Below, one piece after another: positions 33,001-40,958 of a stretch of DNA of 64,000 nt. Source of the DNA: Streptomyces sp. NBC_01446 (GTDB lineage: Bacteria; Actinomycetota; Actinomycetes; Streptomycetales; Streptomycetaceae); the NCBI RefSeq assembly GCF_026340095.1, contig NZ_JAPEPO010000001.1, forward strand, positions 5,108,001 through 5,172,000, written 5' to 3'. The notes under the pieces were generated by a model that saw nothing but the letters and a program-made list of their open reading frames with translations, ran no database searches and had not been told where the DNA came from. The translations under genes and the position numbers were made by a program. Numbering within the stretch: the stretch's first letter is position 1; each line of letters opens with the position of its first letter.

Positions 33001-33369
33001 TCACCCCGTGCGGCGACCGCCCCTGCGCGCCCCCGGCACCGCCCCGCCGCGCCGGCCCCGGTGGCCGCAGGACCGTACCGGAGCTGGCCGCGCCGCGCAC
33101 CGCTCGGACTGCCGCAGAAGTGCCCGGCAGGCCCCGGTCACCGCGGCGAGGCCGAGCGCCGCTCCCATCGCCCCGGCCAGCGAGATCCCGTAACCCACCA
33201 GGACGACCGGGACCAGGACGCAGCTGAACGCCGCCCAGCGGACGACGTCGCTCACCGTGTCCGTGCCGGACGGTTCCGTGGTCTCCCGCCGGCCCTCGTT
33301 CGCGCCCTCGGGCGGCCGCCGCTCGCTTGAAGCGGCGTCGGGCGGGTACACGATGGGCGGTCCGGGCAC
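33001..33369 (-). CDS. Small membrane protein upstream of adpA
   Basis: 122 aa from a GTG at 33369 chosen by GGGAG 6 nt upstream; longer starts have no Shine-Dalgarno. Seen: a hydrophilic N-terminus (PDAASSERRPPEGANEGRR), two closely spaced hydrophobic segments (RWAAFSCVLVPVVLVGYGI and SLAGAMGAALGLAAVTGAC), and a basic C-terminus. I do not recognise a studied family. It is on the same strand as adpA, 407 bp upstream. Confidence 0.6.
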   Translation of the reverse strand: MPGPPIVYPPDAASSERRPPEGANEGRRETTEPSGTDTVSDVVRWAAFSCVLVPVVLVGYGISLAGAMGAALGLAAVTGACRALLRQSERCAARPAPVRSCGHRGRRGGAVPGARRGGRRTG

Positions 33370-33699
33370 GGCGCACTCCCTGTTGCTGTGGGTACGCACG
33401 TTCAACGCGTGGTGGTCCGGCCGGTCACTCGGCCGAACCGGGGGCTCCCGGACCGTACCCAAACCGTCTGTACGAGGCAGCAACCATTGCCATACGGGCG
33501 CGGCCTCGGGCATGCTCCCCTGAACGCCGCGGAGCGTGCGCTTAACCGGGCAGACGACTCTGGGCAGAGGAGGAGTGTCGCCGTACCCTTGGGGGTATGG
33601 GCTTGGGAAGATGATTCCCGGACACAGCTCCGCCGCTCCCTGTCGTCCCTCCACCGAGGATCCGCCGAGGATCCAGAGGACCTAATCGCCGAGATACCC
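33370..33699. promoter_or_regulatory. Divergent intergenic region, small membrane protein / stress protein
   Basis: 330 bp without a convincing gene. TACCC-N4-GGGTA at 33584-33597 is a short inverted repeat near a GGAGGAG at 33570-33576. The latter could mark a longer, unverified start for the stress protein. Confidence 0.3.
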
Positions 33700-34224
33700 A
33701 TGGCCGGTCACGAATTCCCTGAACCCGCGGACCGCAAGCGGCAGGTCGCCGATCCCACGGCGACGCCCCAGGCGGCGGAAGAAACACGTCAGTCCTGCGA
33801 TCCCGCCTTCAAGCACGGAGTGGTCGTCGGCTTCGACGGCTCGACCTCCAGTGAGCGGGCCCTCGCCTACGCCATCGGCATGGCATACCGCTCGGGCTCC
33901 GGCCTGATCATCGTCCACGTCGCCAACCGGCTGCCCACCACGGTGTGGGCGGGCTGCGAGCCGCCGGTCTTCGTGGATGTGCCGGACCACCGCACCGAGG
34001 TGCTCGGTCTCGAACTCGCCTGTGCGGACTATCTGTCCGAGGTGCCCTGGATCCTGGTCGAGCGCGGCGGCGACATCTGCCACGAGCTCGAAGAGGTGGG
34101 CCGGGAGTACGAGGCCGACGCGATCGTCGTCGGCTCCACGCACGGCATCGTCGGCCGGATCTTCGGCTCGGTCGCGGGACGGCTCGCGCGGCGCGCCAGG
34201 CGCCCGGTCATCGTCATCCCTTAA
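33700..34224 (+). CDS. Universal stress protein (UspA family)
   Basis: 174 aa from the ATG at 33700. Seen: the Usp fold beginning HGVVVGFDGSTSSERALAYA and ending with an ATP-binding GSTHGIVGRIFGSVAGRLARRARRPVIVIP-like block (G-2x-G-9x-G(S) type). Family knowledge: cytoplasmic nucleotide-binding proteins induced by starvation or hypoxia in actinobacteria. The start is uncertain: the frame is open to 33388 and a TTG at 33589 also lies in frame, but no upstream start has a well-spaced Shine-Dalgarno. Confidence 0.85.
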   Translation: MAGHEFPEPADRKRQVADPTATPQAAEETRQSCDPAFKHGVVVGFDGSTSSERALAYAIGMAYRSGSGLIIVHVANRLPTTVWAGCEPPVFVDVPDHRTEVLGLELACADYLSEVPWILVERGGDICHELEEVGREYEADAIVVGSTHGIVGRIFGSVAGRLARRARRPVIVIP

Positions 34225-34372
34225 CTCCCTTTGGCCCCAGGCGAGATGGATAAATCCTACTCGCGCGTAGAGGTGCTTTGTGCCTTTGTGAAGGGTACAT
34301 ACCGGTCGCTGGACCATCGCAGGGCCCAGTACCGCGCGCAGCACAACTGCACCCGCATGAAGGGAGCCCGCC

Positions 34373-34942
34373 GTGGACAAAGACGTCTCCGCGGGAAGCA
34401 CGACCTCCACTCTCGGCCATCTCGCCCTGGGACTCACCCTGTTGGCCTTCGGCCTCGGTCATACCGAAGTGATCGACGGTGTGACGGCCGCGAATGCCGT
34501 ATCCCTCGCGACGTACGTCGGTGGCATCGCCCTGTTCGTCGCCGGTCTGCTCGCCTACCGCGCCAGTGACGCCTCGACGGGTACGGCGTTCGCCGCGCTC
34601 GGCGCGTTCTGGTTCACCTGGGGTGTCACGGCCGGCGACGCCATGTCGGCCAACGCGCAAGGGCTGTTCATGCTCCTGTTCGCGATGCTCGCGCTGAGCC
34701 TGACCCTCGGGGCGTCCGGCTCCGGGACCCTGGTGCGCGGGGCGTACGCGGCGCTGTGCGTGGCCCTGCTGCTGCTCGCCGTGGCCGCGTTCGGCGACAC
34801 GGCCGGGCTCGCCAAGGTCGGCGGCTGGTTCGCCGCGGTGGGCGGGCTGCTCGCCTGGTACGCGGCGACGGCGGCGCTGGGCGGGCTGCCCACGGCCCTG
34901 CCCGGGCGTGCTGCCGGCCGGGGGGTGACGGCCACCGGCTGA
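34373..34942 (+). CDS. GPR1/FUN34/YaaH (SatP-like) membrane protein
   Basis: 189 aa, GTG at 34373 after AGGGAGCCC. Seen: six predicted membrane segments, with TLGHLALGLTLLAFGLGH first and WFTWGVTAGDA in the middle, as in the acetate/succinate uptake family. The classical NPAPLGL motif is not clearly present, so this is a divergent member. Family knowledge: proton-coupled acetate/succinate channel or transporter. A strong terminator separates it from the convergent glmS. Confidence 0.78.
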   Translation: MDKDVSAGSTTSTLGHLALGLTLLAFGLGHTEVIDGVTAANAVSLATYVGGIALFVAGLLAYRASDASTGTAFAALGAFWFTWGVTAGDAMSANAQGLFMLLFAMLALSLTLGASGSGTLVRGAYAALCVALLLLAVAAFGDTAGLAKVGGWFAAVGGLLAWYAATAALGGLPTALPGRAAGRGVTATG

Positions 34943-34983
34943 CAGCCGGGGGCAGGGGAATGGGCGCCCCGCCCCCCTCGAAG

Positions 34984-35027
34984 GAACGGGTCCCTGTGCG
35001 CTTGGTGGCGCGCACAGGGACCCGTTC
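34984..35027. terminator. Bidirectional terminator
   Basis: An 18-bp stem (GAACGGGTCCCTGTGCGC with its complement) and a short loop, between the convergent SatP-like and glmS genes. Confidence 0.9.
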
Positions 35028-35053
35028 TTGTGTACTCGTACTGCGGGGGCCGA

Positions 35054-36871
35054 CTACTCCACCGTGACGGACTTCGCCAGGTTGCGGGGCTTGTCGATGT
35101 CGCGGCCGAGGGCCAACGCCGTGTGGTAGGCGAGGAGCTGGAGCGGGATGCCCATGAGGATCGGGTCGAGCTCGTCCTCGTTCTTCGGGACGACGATCGT
35201 GCGGTCGGCCTTCTCCTGCTCCTGGTGCGCGACCGCGAGGATGCGGCCGGAACGGGCCTTGATCTCCTCGAGGGCGGCGCGGTTCTTCTCCAGCAGGTCG
35301 TCGTCCGGGACGATCGCGACCGTGGGGAGCGCCGGCTCGATCAGGGCGAGCGGGCCGTGCTTCAGCTCGGAGGCGGGATAGGCCTCGGCGTGGATGTACG
35401 AGACCTCCTTGAGCTTGAGCGAGGCCTCGCGGGCGACGGGGTAGCCACGGACGCGGCCGATGAACATCATCGAGCGGGCGTCGGCGTACTCCTCGGCGAT
35501 CTTCTTGATCTGCTCTTCCTGCTCCAGGATCTCGGTGATCTGGCCGGGGAGCTTGCGCAGGCCCTCGATGATCCGCTTGCCGTCGGCGACGGACAGGTCG
35601 CGGATGCGGCCGAGGTGGAGGGCGAGGAGCGCGAAGGCGACCGTGGTGTTGGTGAAGCACTTGGTCGAGACGACGCAGACCTCGGGGCCCGCGTGGACGT
35701 ACACGCCGGCGTCCGACTCACGGGCGATGGCCGAGCCGACGACGTTCACGACGCCGAAGACGCGGGCGCCCTTGCGCTTCAGCTCCTGCACGGCGGCCAG
35801 GACGTCGTACGTCTCGCCGGACTGGGAGACCGCGATGTAGAGGGTGTCGGGGTCGACGACCGGGTTGCGGTAGCGGAACTCGGAGGCCGGCTCGGCGTCC
35901 GCGGGGATGCGGGCCAGCTCCTCGATCATCTGCGCGCCGATCAGGCCCGCGTGGTACGAGGTGCCGCAGCCCAGGATCTTCACGCGGCGCACGCTGCGCG
36001 CCTCGCGGGCGTCGAGGTTGAGGCCGCCCAGGTGCACGGCGGAGAAGCGCTCGTCGATGCGGCCGCGCAGGACGCGGTCGACCGCTTCCGGCTGCTCGAA
36101 GATCTCCTTGTGCATGTACGTGTCGTGGCCGCCCATGTCGTACGAGGCGGCCTCCCACTCGACGGTCGTCGGCGACGCGGTCGTGCGCGTGCCCTCCGTC
36201 GTGTAGGTGCGGAAGTCGTCGGCCTTGAGGGTGGCCATCTCGCCGTCGTCGAGGGTGACGATCTGGCGGGTGTGGGTGACCAGGGCGGCGATGTCCGAGG
36301 CGACGAACATCTCCTTCTCGCCGATGCCGAGGACGACCGGGGAGCCGTTGCGGGCCACCACGATGCGGTCGGGGAAGTCGGCGTGCAGGACGGCGATGCC
36401 GTACGTGCCCTCGATCAGCCGGAGCGCCTCGCGGACCTTGTCCTCGAGCTTCTCGGCGGGGGAGCGGGCGATGAGGTGGGTGAGGACCTCGGTGTCCGTC
36501 TCGGAGAGGAAGGTGACGCCCTCGGCGGTCAGCTTGGCGCGCAGGTCGCCGGCGTTGTCGACGATGCCGTTGTGGACGACGGCGACCTTGTTGTCCGCGG
36601 ACATGTGGGGGTGCGCGTTCTCGTCGGACGGTGCGCCGTGGGTGGCCCAGCGGGTGTGGGCGATGCCCGTGGTGCCCTTGAAGCGGGCGGGCACCTTGGC
36701 CTCCAGGTCGCGCACGCGGCCCTTGGCCTTCACCATTTTCAGGCCGCTGGCCTTCGGGCTGGTGATGACGACGCCCGCGGAGTCGTAGCCGCGGTACTCC
36801 AGGCGCTGCAGCCCTTCGAGCAGCAGCGGTGCCACGTCACGCTTACCGATGTAACCGACAATTCCGCACAT
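35054..36871 (-). CDS. glmS: Glutamine--fructose-6-phosphate aminotransferase (isomerizing)
   Basis: 605 aa, ATG at 36871. Seen: Ntn glutaminase domain with the N-terminal catalytic Cys2 (MCGIVGYIG), RWATHGAPSDENAHPH and HNGIVDN; then two SIS domains (GCGTSYHAG, SQSGETYDV, TKCFTNT) and the C-terminal KSVTVE ending. Family knowledge: makes glucosamine-6-phosphate for cell-wall and N-acetylglucosamine synthesis, cytoplasmic. Its proximity to chitinase and hexosaminidase genes is notable, but no dre site was seen in its short upstream region. Confidence 0.97.
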   Translation of the reverse strand: MCGIVGYIGKRDVAPLLLEGLQRLEYRGYDSAGVVITSPKASGLKMVKAKGRVRDLEAKVPARFKGTTGIAHTRWATHGAPSDENAHPHMSADNKVAVVHNGIVDNAGDLRAKLTAEGVTFLSETDTEVLTHLIARSPAEKLEDKVREALRLIEGTYGIAVLHADFPDRIVVARNGSPVVLGIGEKEMFVASDIAALVTHTRQIVTLDDGEMATLKADDFRTYTTEGTRTTASPTTVEWEAASYDMGGHDTYMHKEIFEQPEAVDRVLRGRIDERFSAVHLGGLNLDAREARSVRRVKILGCGTSYHAGLIGAQMIEELARIPADAEPASEFRYRNPVVDPDTLYIAVSQSGETYDVLAAVQELKRKGARVFGVVNVVGSAIARESDAGVYVHAGPEVCVVSTKCFTNTTVAFALLALHLGRIRDLSVADGKRIIEGLRKLPGQITEILEQEEQIKKIAEEYADARSMMFIGRVRGYPVAREASLKLKEVSYIHAEAYPASELKHGPLALIEPALPTVAIVPDDDLLEKNRAALEEIKARSGRILAVAHQEQEKADRTIVVPKNEDELDPILMGIPLQLLAYHTALALGRDIDKPRNLAKSVTVE

Positions 36872-36887
36872 ATGTGACTGATCCCCT

Positions 36888-37181
36888 CTAGCCGTAGACG
36901 ATGCGCCGCAGCTGCCGCAGGGACAGCTCGGGCGGCGCGACCGCGCGGTACTTCAGGTCCGCCGAGATCCGTTCGAAGATCTCCGCGTTCACCAGGCCCT
37001 GACCCTGGAGCTCGCGGTGGCGGCGACGGACGAACACCTCGGTCGTCTCGTCGAAGTAGGCGAGCACGTCCTGGATCACCCGCAGTGCCTCGCCCCGGTT
37101 CAGGGGCGAACTGCGCGTCAGATGATCAACAAGTTCGTCGTGCACCTGGATGATCCTGGAGGAAGAGGAGACGGTTCGCAA
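36888..37181 (-). CDS. Conserved short protein upstream of glmS
   Basis: 97 aa if TTG at 37181 is the start; GTG at 37145 (AGGA about 7 nt upstream) would give 85 aa. Seen: a soluble, helical, charged protein (HDELVDHLTRSSPLNRGEALR, quoted in part, and FVRRRHRELQGQGL), no membrane or catalytic motif. I do not recognise it. It lies 16 bp ahead of glmS on the same strand, so co-transcription is likely and a link to glmS expression or amino-sugar supply is possible but unproven. Confidence 0.7.
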   Translation of the reverse strand: MRTVSSSSRIIQVHDELVDHLTRSSPLNRGEALRVIQDVLAYFDETTEVFVRRRHRELQGQGLVNAEIFERISADLKYRAVAPPELSLRQLRRIVYG

Positions 37182-37342
37182 GAATTCTGCCCGATTTCGG
37201 GCAGGGGTGCGTCATCCGGCGTGGGTGCCGGGGTTCTTGGGACAACTGTGGTCAAGGCTTGAAGGGCGCCATGCCGCTTGTTCCCGTTGCGTTCACATGC
37301 CGTATCCGGCCGGGATGAGTGACCCGAGCAACTTTTTGGGTC

Positions 37343-38938
37343 ATGGACATTCCCCGTATGGGCGTACCCGAGCAGCTCGCCGACCGGAGCCTGGCCGAGC
37401 AGCACGAGTACCTGCGCAGCAAGTTCTCCCGCCGCACGATGATGCGCGGCGGCGCCGTCACCCTGGGCGCGATAGCGGGCGGCGCCTTCGTGCCGGGCGC
37501 CGCGAGCGCCGCCGTCCCCACGCAGACCGGGCGGACCCCCGGCCATGTGCCCGCCGCCCAGAAGGTCGACGGCGCGCTCGTCGCGCCCTTCGCCCGCCAC
37601 CTCGCCTACGGCACGGACGCCCGTACCGAGATGACCGTCTCCTGGCAGGTCCCGGTCGCCGTCAAGAACCCGTACATCCGCGTCGGCGTCCACCCCTGGG
37701 ACCTGTCGCGGAAGATCGAGGCCGAGGTCCGGTCCCTCTACACCCCGGCCGGGGTCGGCACCGGTGCCGACCACACCCAGTACTACCTCCACGCCCAGCT
37801 GACCCGGCTGCGTCCCGGCACCACCTACTACTACGGCGTCGGCCACGACGGCTTCGACCCGGCGGCCGCGCACCTGGCCGGCACGCTCGGCACCTTCAGG
37901 ACGGCGCCCTCGCACCGCGAGCCGTTCACCTTCACGGCCTTCGGCGACCAGGGCGTCAGCTATCACGCGCTGGCCAACGACAGCCTGATCCTGGCGCAGA
38001 ACCCGGCGTTCCACCTGCACGCCGGAGACATCGCCTATGCCGACCCGTCGGGTTCGGGCCAGACCGGCGACACGTTCGACGCCCGCACCTGGGACCAGTT
38101 CCTCGCCCAGACGGAGTCCGTCGCCAAGCAGGTGCCGTGGATGGTCGCGTACGGCAACCACGACATGGAGGCCTGGTACGCGCCGCACGGCTACGGCAGC
38201 CAGCAGGCCCGCTTCACCCTGCCGGACAACGGCCCCGACGCGAAGAACCTGCCCGGCGTCTACTCCTTCGTGCACGGCAACACGGCGGTCATCTCGCTCG
38301 ACGCCAACGACGTGTCCTGGGAGATCCCGGCCAACCTCGGCCTGTCCGGCGGCACACAGACCTCGTGGTTCGAGCGCCAGCTGAAGAAGTTCCGCGCCGA
38401 CCGCGACATCGACTTCATCGTGGTCTTCTTCCACCACTGCGCGTACTGCACCGCCACGAGCCACGCCTCCGAGGGCGGCGTGCGCAAGGAGTGGGTGCCG
38501 CTGTTCGAGAAGTACACCGTCGACCTGGTCATCAACGGGCACAACCACGTCTACGAGCGCACCGACGTGCTCAAGGGCGACCGGGTCGCCAAGGAGCTGC
38601 CGATCGGCGGCACGGCGTACCCCGAGACCGACGGCATCGTCTACGTCACCGCGGGCGCCGCGGGCCGGAGCCTGTACGCGTTCCCGGTCGAGGACACGTA
38701 CGAGGGGCACGAGAAGGAGATCGATCCCTTCACGTCCTTCGTCGTCCAGCCCGACGGCAGCAAGAAGAACATCACCGTCGACTGGTCGCGCGTGCGCTAC
38801 ACGAACTACTCGTTCCTGCGCGTCGACGTGGAGCCGGCGCCGGCGGGCCGCACGGCGAAGCTGACGGTGCGGGGCCTCGCGGAGACCGGTGAGGAGATCG
38901 ACCGCTTCGTCATCGCGCGCAAGGTGCGGCGGGGCTGA
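37343..38938 (+). CDS. Tat-exported purple-acid-phosphatase-like metallophosphoesterase
   Basis: 531 aa from the ATG at 37343; a GTG 8 codons upstream is possible. Seen: a twin-arginine signal (FSRRTMMRGG, then a hydrophobic run ending GAASA), a fibronectin-like N-terminal domain (TEMTVSWQV, GTTYYYGVG), and the five metallophosphatase motifs FGDQG, HAGDIAYAD, YGNHDME, FFHHC and NGHNHVYER. Family knowledge: secreted dinuclear-metal phosphoesterases that release phosphate; often Pho-regulated, though no PHO box was identified here. A strong terminator follows. Confidence 0.92.
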   Translation: MDIPRMGVPEQLADRSLAEQHEYLRSKFSRRTMMRGGAVTLGAIAGGAFVPGAASAAVPTQTGRTPGHVPAAQKVDGALVAPFARHLAYGTDARTEMTVSWQVPVAVKNPYIRVGVHPWDLSRKIEAEVRSLYTPAGVGTGADHTQYYLHAQLTRLRPGTTYYYGVGHDGFDPAAAHLAGTLGTFRTAPSHREPFTFTAFGDQGVSYHALANDSLILAQNPAFHLHAGDIAYADPSGSGQTGDTFDARTWDQFLAQTESVAKQVPWMVAYGNHDMEAWYAPHGYGSQQARFTLPDNGPDAKNLPGVYSFVHGNTAVISLDANDVSWEIPANLGLSGGTQTSWFERQLKKFRADRDIDFIVVFFHHCAYCTATSHASEGGVRKEWVPLFEKYTVDLVINGHNHVYERTDVLKGDRVAKELPIGGTAYPETDGIVYVTAGAAGRSLYAFPVEDTYEGHEKEIDPFTSFVVQPDGSKKNITVDWSRVRYTNYSFLRVDVEPAPAGRTAKLTVRGLAETGEEIDRFVIARKVRRG

Positions 38939-38945
38939 GGCCACG

Positions 38946-38981
38946 GCAGGGCCCGCCCCTTCGGGAAGGGGCGGGCCCTGC
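38946..38981 (+). terminator. Terminator after the phosphoesterase
   Basis: A 17-bp perfect stem (GCAGGGCCCGCCCCTTC and its complement) with a 2-nt loop. Confidence 0.88.
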
Positions 38982-39256
38982 GCTGCGTCCTCCTCGGCAC
39001 GGCACTCTTCGCCGCGCTGAACTCCTCGTCCGTGGGCGCCCCGGCCCGGTGCGGCTCGCCCAGCACCCGCGGGCGCCGCCAACACGGCTGACGGAACGGC
39101 CGGTTCACCAGGGTTTCTGCCGTCCGCCCCGGTGCGAATTGGTCTACACCCTTGACCCGCTCATGGGGCGGACGGTACCCATGGTGACTGTTCGGCTGCA
39201 CAGATGTGAAAACCCCCCGCGATCCACGACCTAGTCGCTCGTCGAAGGGACCGTTT
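38982..39256 (+). promoter_or_regulatory. Hexosaminidase promoter region
   Basis: 275 bp, free of genes. A strong dre-like site lies at 39138-39153; TTGACC at 39152-39157 may be a -35 element. The GTG at 39257 is preceded by GAAGGGA. Confidence 0.5.
39138..39153. promoter_or_regulatory. Putative DasR (dre) site before hexosaminidase
   Basis: ATTGGTCTACACCCTT matches the dre consensus ACTGGTCTAGACCAGT at 12 of 16 positions, with the TGGTCTA-N-ACC core intact. It lies 104 bp upstream of the GH20 start. Confidence 0.7.
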
Positions 39257-40876
39257 GTGAGACAGCAACAGAAGCAGCGCCGCAGGACCGCCCGGCTGTT
39301 CGGGTCGCTGCTGCTCGTCGCGGCCGCGGGGGTGTCCGCCGTCGGCGCCGCCCCGTCACCGGATGCGGGATCCGCCGCCGCGACCCCGCTGGGCCAGGTG
39401 GTGCCCGCTCCGGCCTCGGTGGCCGCGGGCGGACCGGCGTACGAGATCACCTCGAAGACGCGGATCCGCGTCGAGCGGGACTCGAAGGAGGCGCGGCGCA
39501 TCGCCGACTACCTCGCGGGCGTGCTCAGGCCCTCCACCGGTTACCGGCTGCCGTTCGCGGGCCAGGGCGGGCACGACGGCATCCGTCTCGAACTCAGCGG
39601 CAGGGCAAAGGACTTGGGGGACGAGGGGTACCGGCTCGTGTCCGGCCGCGGCTCCGTCACCATCACCGCCCACAAGGCCGCCGGTCTCTTCCACGGCGTG
39701 CAGACCCTGCGCCAGCAGCTGCCCGCCAAGGTGGAGAAGAGCAGCAGGCAGACCGGGCCGTGGCTCGTCGCGGGCGGCACTATCGAGGACAGCCCCCGGT
39801 ACGGCTACCGCGGCGCCATGCTCGACGTCTCCCGGCACTTCTTCGGGGTCGACAAGGTCAAGCGCTACATCGACGAACTCGCCCTGTACAAGGTCAACAA
39901 GCTGCATCTGCACCTGAGTGACGACCAGGGGTGGCGCATCGCCATCGAGTCCTGGCCGAAGCTCGCCACGTACGGCGGGTCCACGCAGGTCGGCGGCGGG
40001 CAGGGCGGTTACTTCACCAAGGCCCAGTACAAGGAGATCGTCCGGTACGCCGCCTCGCGGTATCTGGAGGTCATCCCCGAGATCGACATGCCGGGCCACA
40101 CGAACGCGGCGCTCGCCTCGTACGCGGAGCTGAACTGCGACGGTGTCGCGCCGCCGCTCTACACCGGCACGAACGTCGGCTTCAGCTCGCTGTGCGTCAA
40201 CAAGGACCGCACGTACGACTTCGTCGACGACGTGATCCGTGAGCTCGCCGCCATCACGCCCGGCAAGTACCTCCACATCGGCGGCGACGAGGCGCACTCG
40301 ACCAGCCATGAGGACTACGTCACGTTCATGGACAAGGTGCAGCCGATCGTCGCCAAGTACGGGAAGACCGTGATCGGCTGGCACCAGCTGACCGGCGCCA
40401 CTCCGGCGAAGGGCGCCCTCGCCCAGTACTGGGGTCTCGACGGGACCAGCGCGGCCGAGAAGGCGCAGGTCGCGGCGGCGGCGCAGAAGGGGACGGGGAT
40501 CGTCATGTCGCCGGCCGACCGTCTCTACCTCGACATGAAGTACAACAAGGACACCCCGCTCGGCCTCGCCTGGGCCGGGTACGTCGAGGTGCAGCGCTCG
40601 TACGACTGGAACCCGGGCAGCTACCTTCCGGGCGTTCCGGCGTCGGCCGTCCAGGGGGTCGAGGCGCCGCTGTGGTCGGAGACCCTGTCGACCTCCGCGC
40701 AGGTCGAGTACATGGCCTTCCCGAGGCTGCCCGGTGTCGCCGAACTGGGCTGGTCCCCGCAGGCCACGCACGACTGGAACACGTACAAGGTGCGGCTCGC
40801 GGCGCAGGCTCCGCGCTGGGACGCGCTCGGCATCGGCTACTACAAGTCGACGCAGGTGCCCTGGCCCGCGGGCTGA
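39257..40876 (+). CDS. Secreted GH20 beta-N-acetylhexosaminidase
   Basis: 539 aa, GTG at 39257. Seen: a basic N-terminus and signal peptide (RLFGSLLLVAAAGVSAVGAAP), a GH20b accessory domain, HLHLSDDQGWRI and the catalytic pair Asp344-Glu345 in HIGGDEAHST, with Trp residues lining the pocket (WHQL, WGLDG, PLWSETLS). Family knowledge: releases GlcNAc from chito-oligosaccharides, completing the work of the GH18 chitinase encoded 17 kb away. The upstream dre site fits GlcNAc-responsive DasR control. Confidence 0.95.
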   Translation: MRQQQKQRRRTARLFGSLLLVAAAGVSAVGAAPSPDAGSAAATPLGQVVPAPASVAAGGPAYEITSKTRIRVERDSKEARRIADYLAGVLRPSTGYRLPFAGQGGHDGIRLELSGRAKDLGDEGYRLVSGRGSVTITAHKAAGLFHGVQTLRQQLPAKVEKSSRQTGPWLVAGGTIEDSPRYGYRGAMLDVSRHFFGVDKVKRYIDELALYKVNKLHLHLSDDQGWRIAIESWPKLATYGGSTQVGGGQGGYFTKAQYKEIVRYAASRYLEVIPEIDMPGHTNAALASYAELNCDGVAPPLYTGTNVGFSSLCVNKDRTYDFVDDVIRELAAITPGKYLHIGGDEAHSTSHEDYVTFMDKVQPIVAKYGKTVIGWHQLTGATPAKGALAQYWGLDGTSAAEKAQVAAAAQKGTGIVMSPADRLYLDMKYNKDTPLGLAWAGYVEVQRSYDWNPGSYLPGVPASAVQGVEAPLWSETLSTSAQVEYMAFPRLPGVAELGWSPQATHDWNTYKVRLAAQAPRWDALGIGYYKSTQVPWPAG

Positions 40877-40893
40877 GGGCGGACAGGCAGGCG

Positions 40894-40953
40894 AGTGGGG
40901 CTCCGGACCCGCGCCGCAGTCGCTATGGACTGCGGCGTCGCCGGAGCCCCACT
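40894..40953. terminator. Bidirectional terminator between hexosaminidase and desD
   Basis: AGTGGGGCTCCGG pairs with CCGGAGCCCCACT and CGCCGCAGT with ACTGCGGCG inside it, separated by small internal loops. Confidence 0.88.
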
Positions 40954-40958
40954 GACGT

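Noticed and set aside
32635..33330. 231-codon plus-strand ORF in the adpA upstream region
   Set aside because: No ribosome-binding site, no domain, Arg/Pro-rich composition and overlap with the minus-strand membrane protein gene.
35030..36877. 615-codon plus-strand ORF
   Set aside because: It mirrors glmS, whose catalytic Cys and SIS motifs are intact.
36872..36887. DasR site or glmS ribozyme upstream of glmS
   Set aside because: The gap is only 16 bp and shows no dre core. The glmS ribozyme is a Firmicutes feature and nothing similar is visible.
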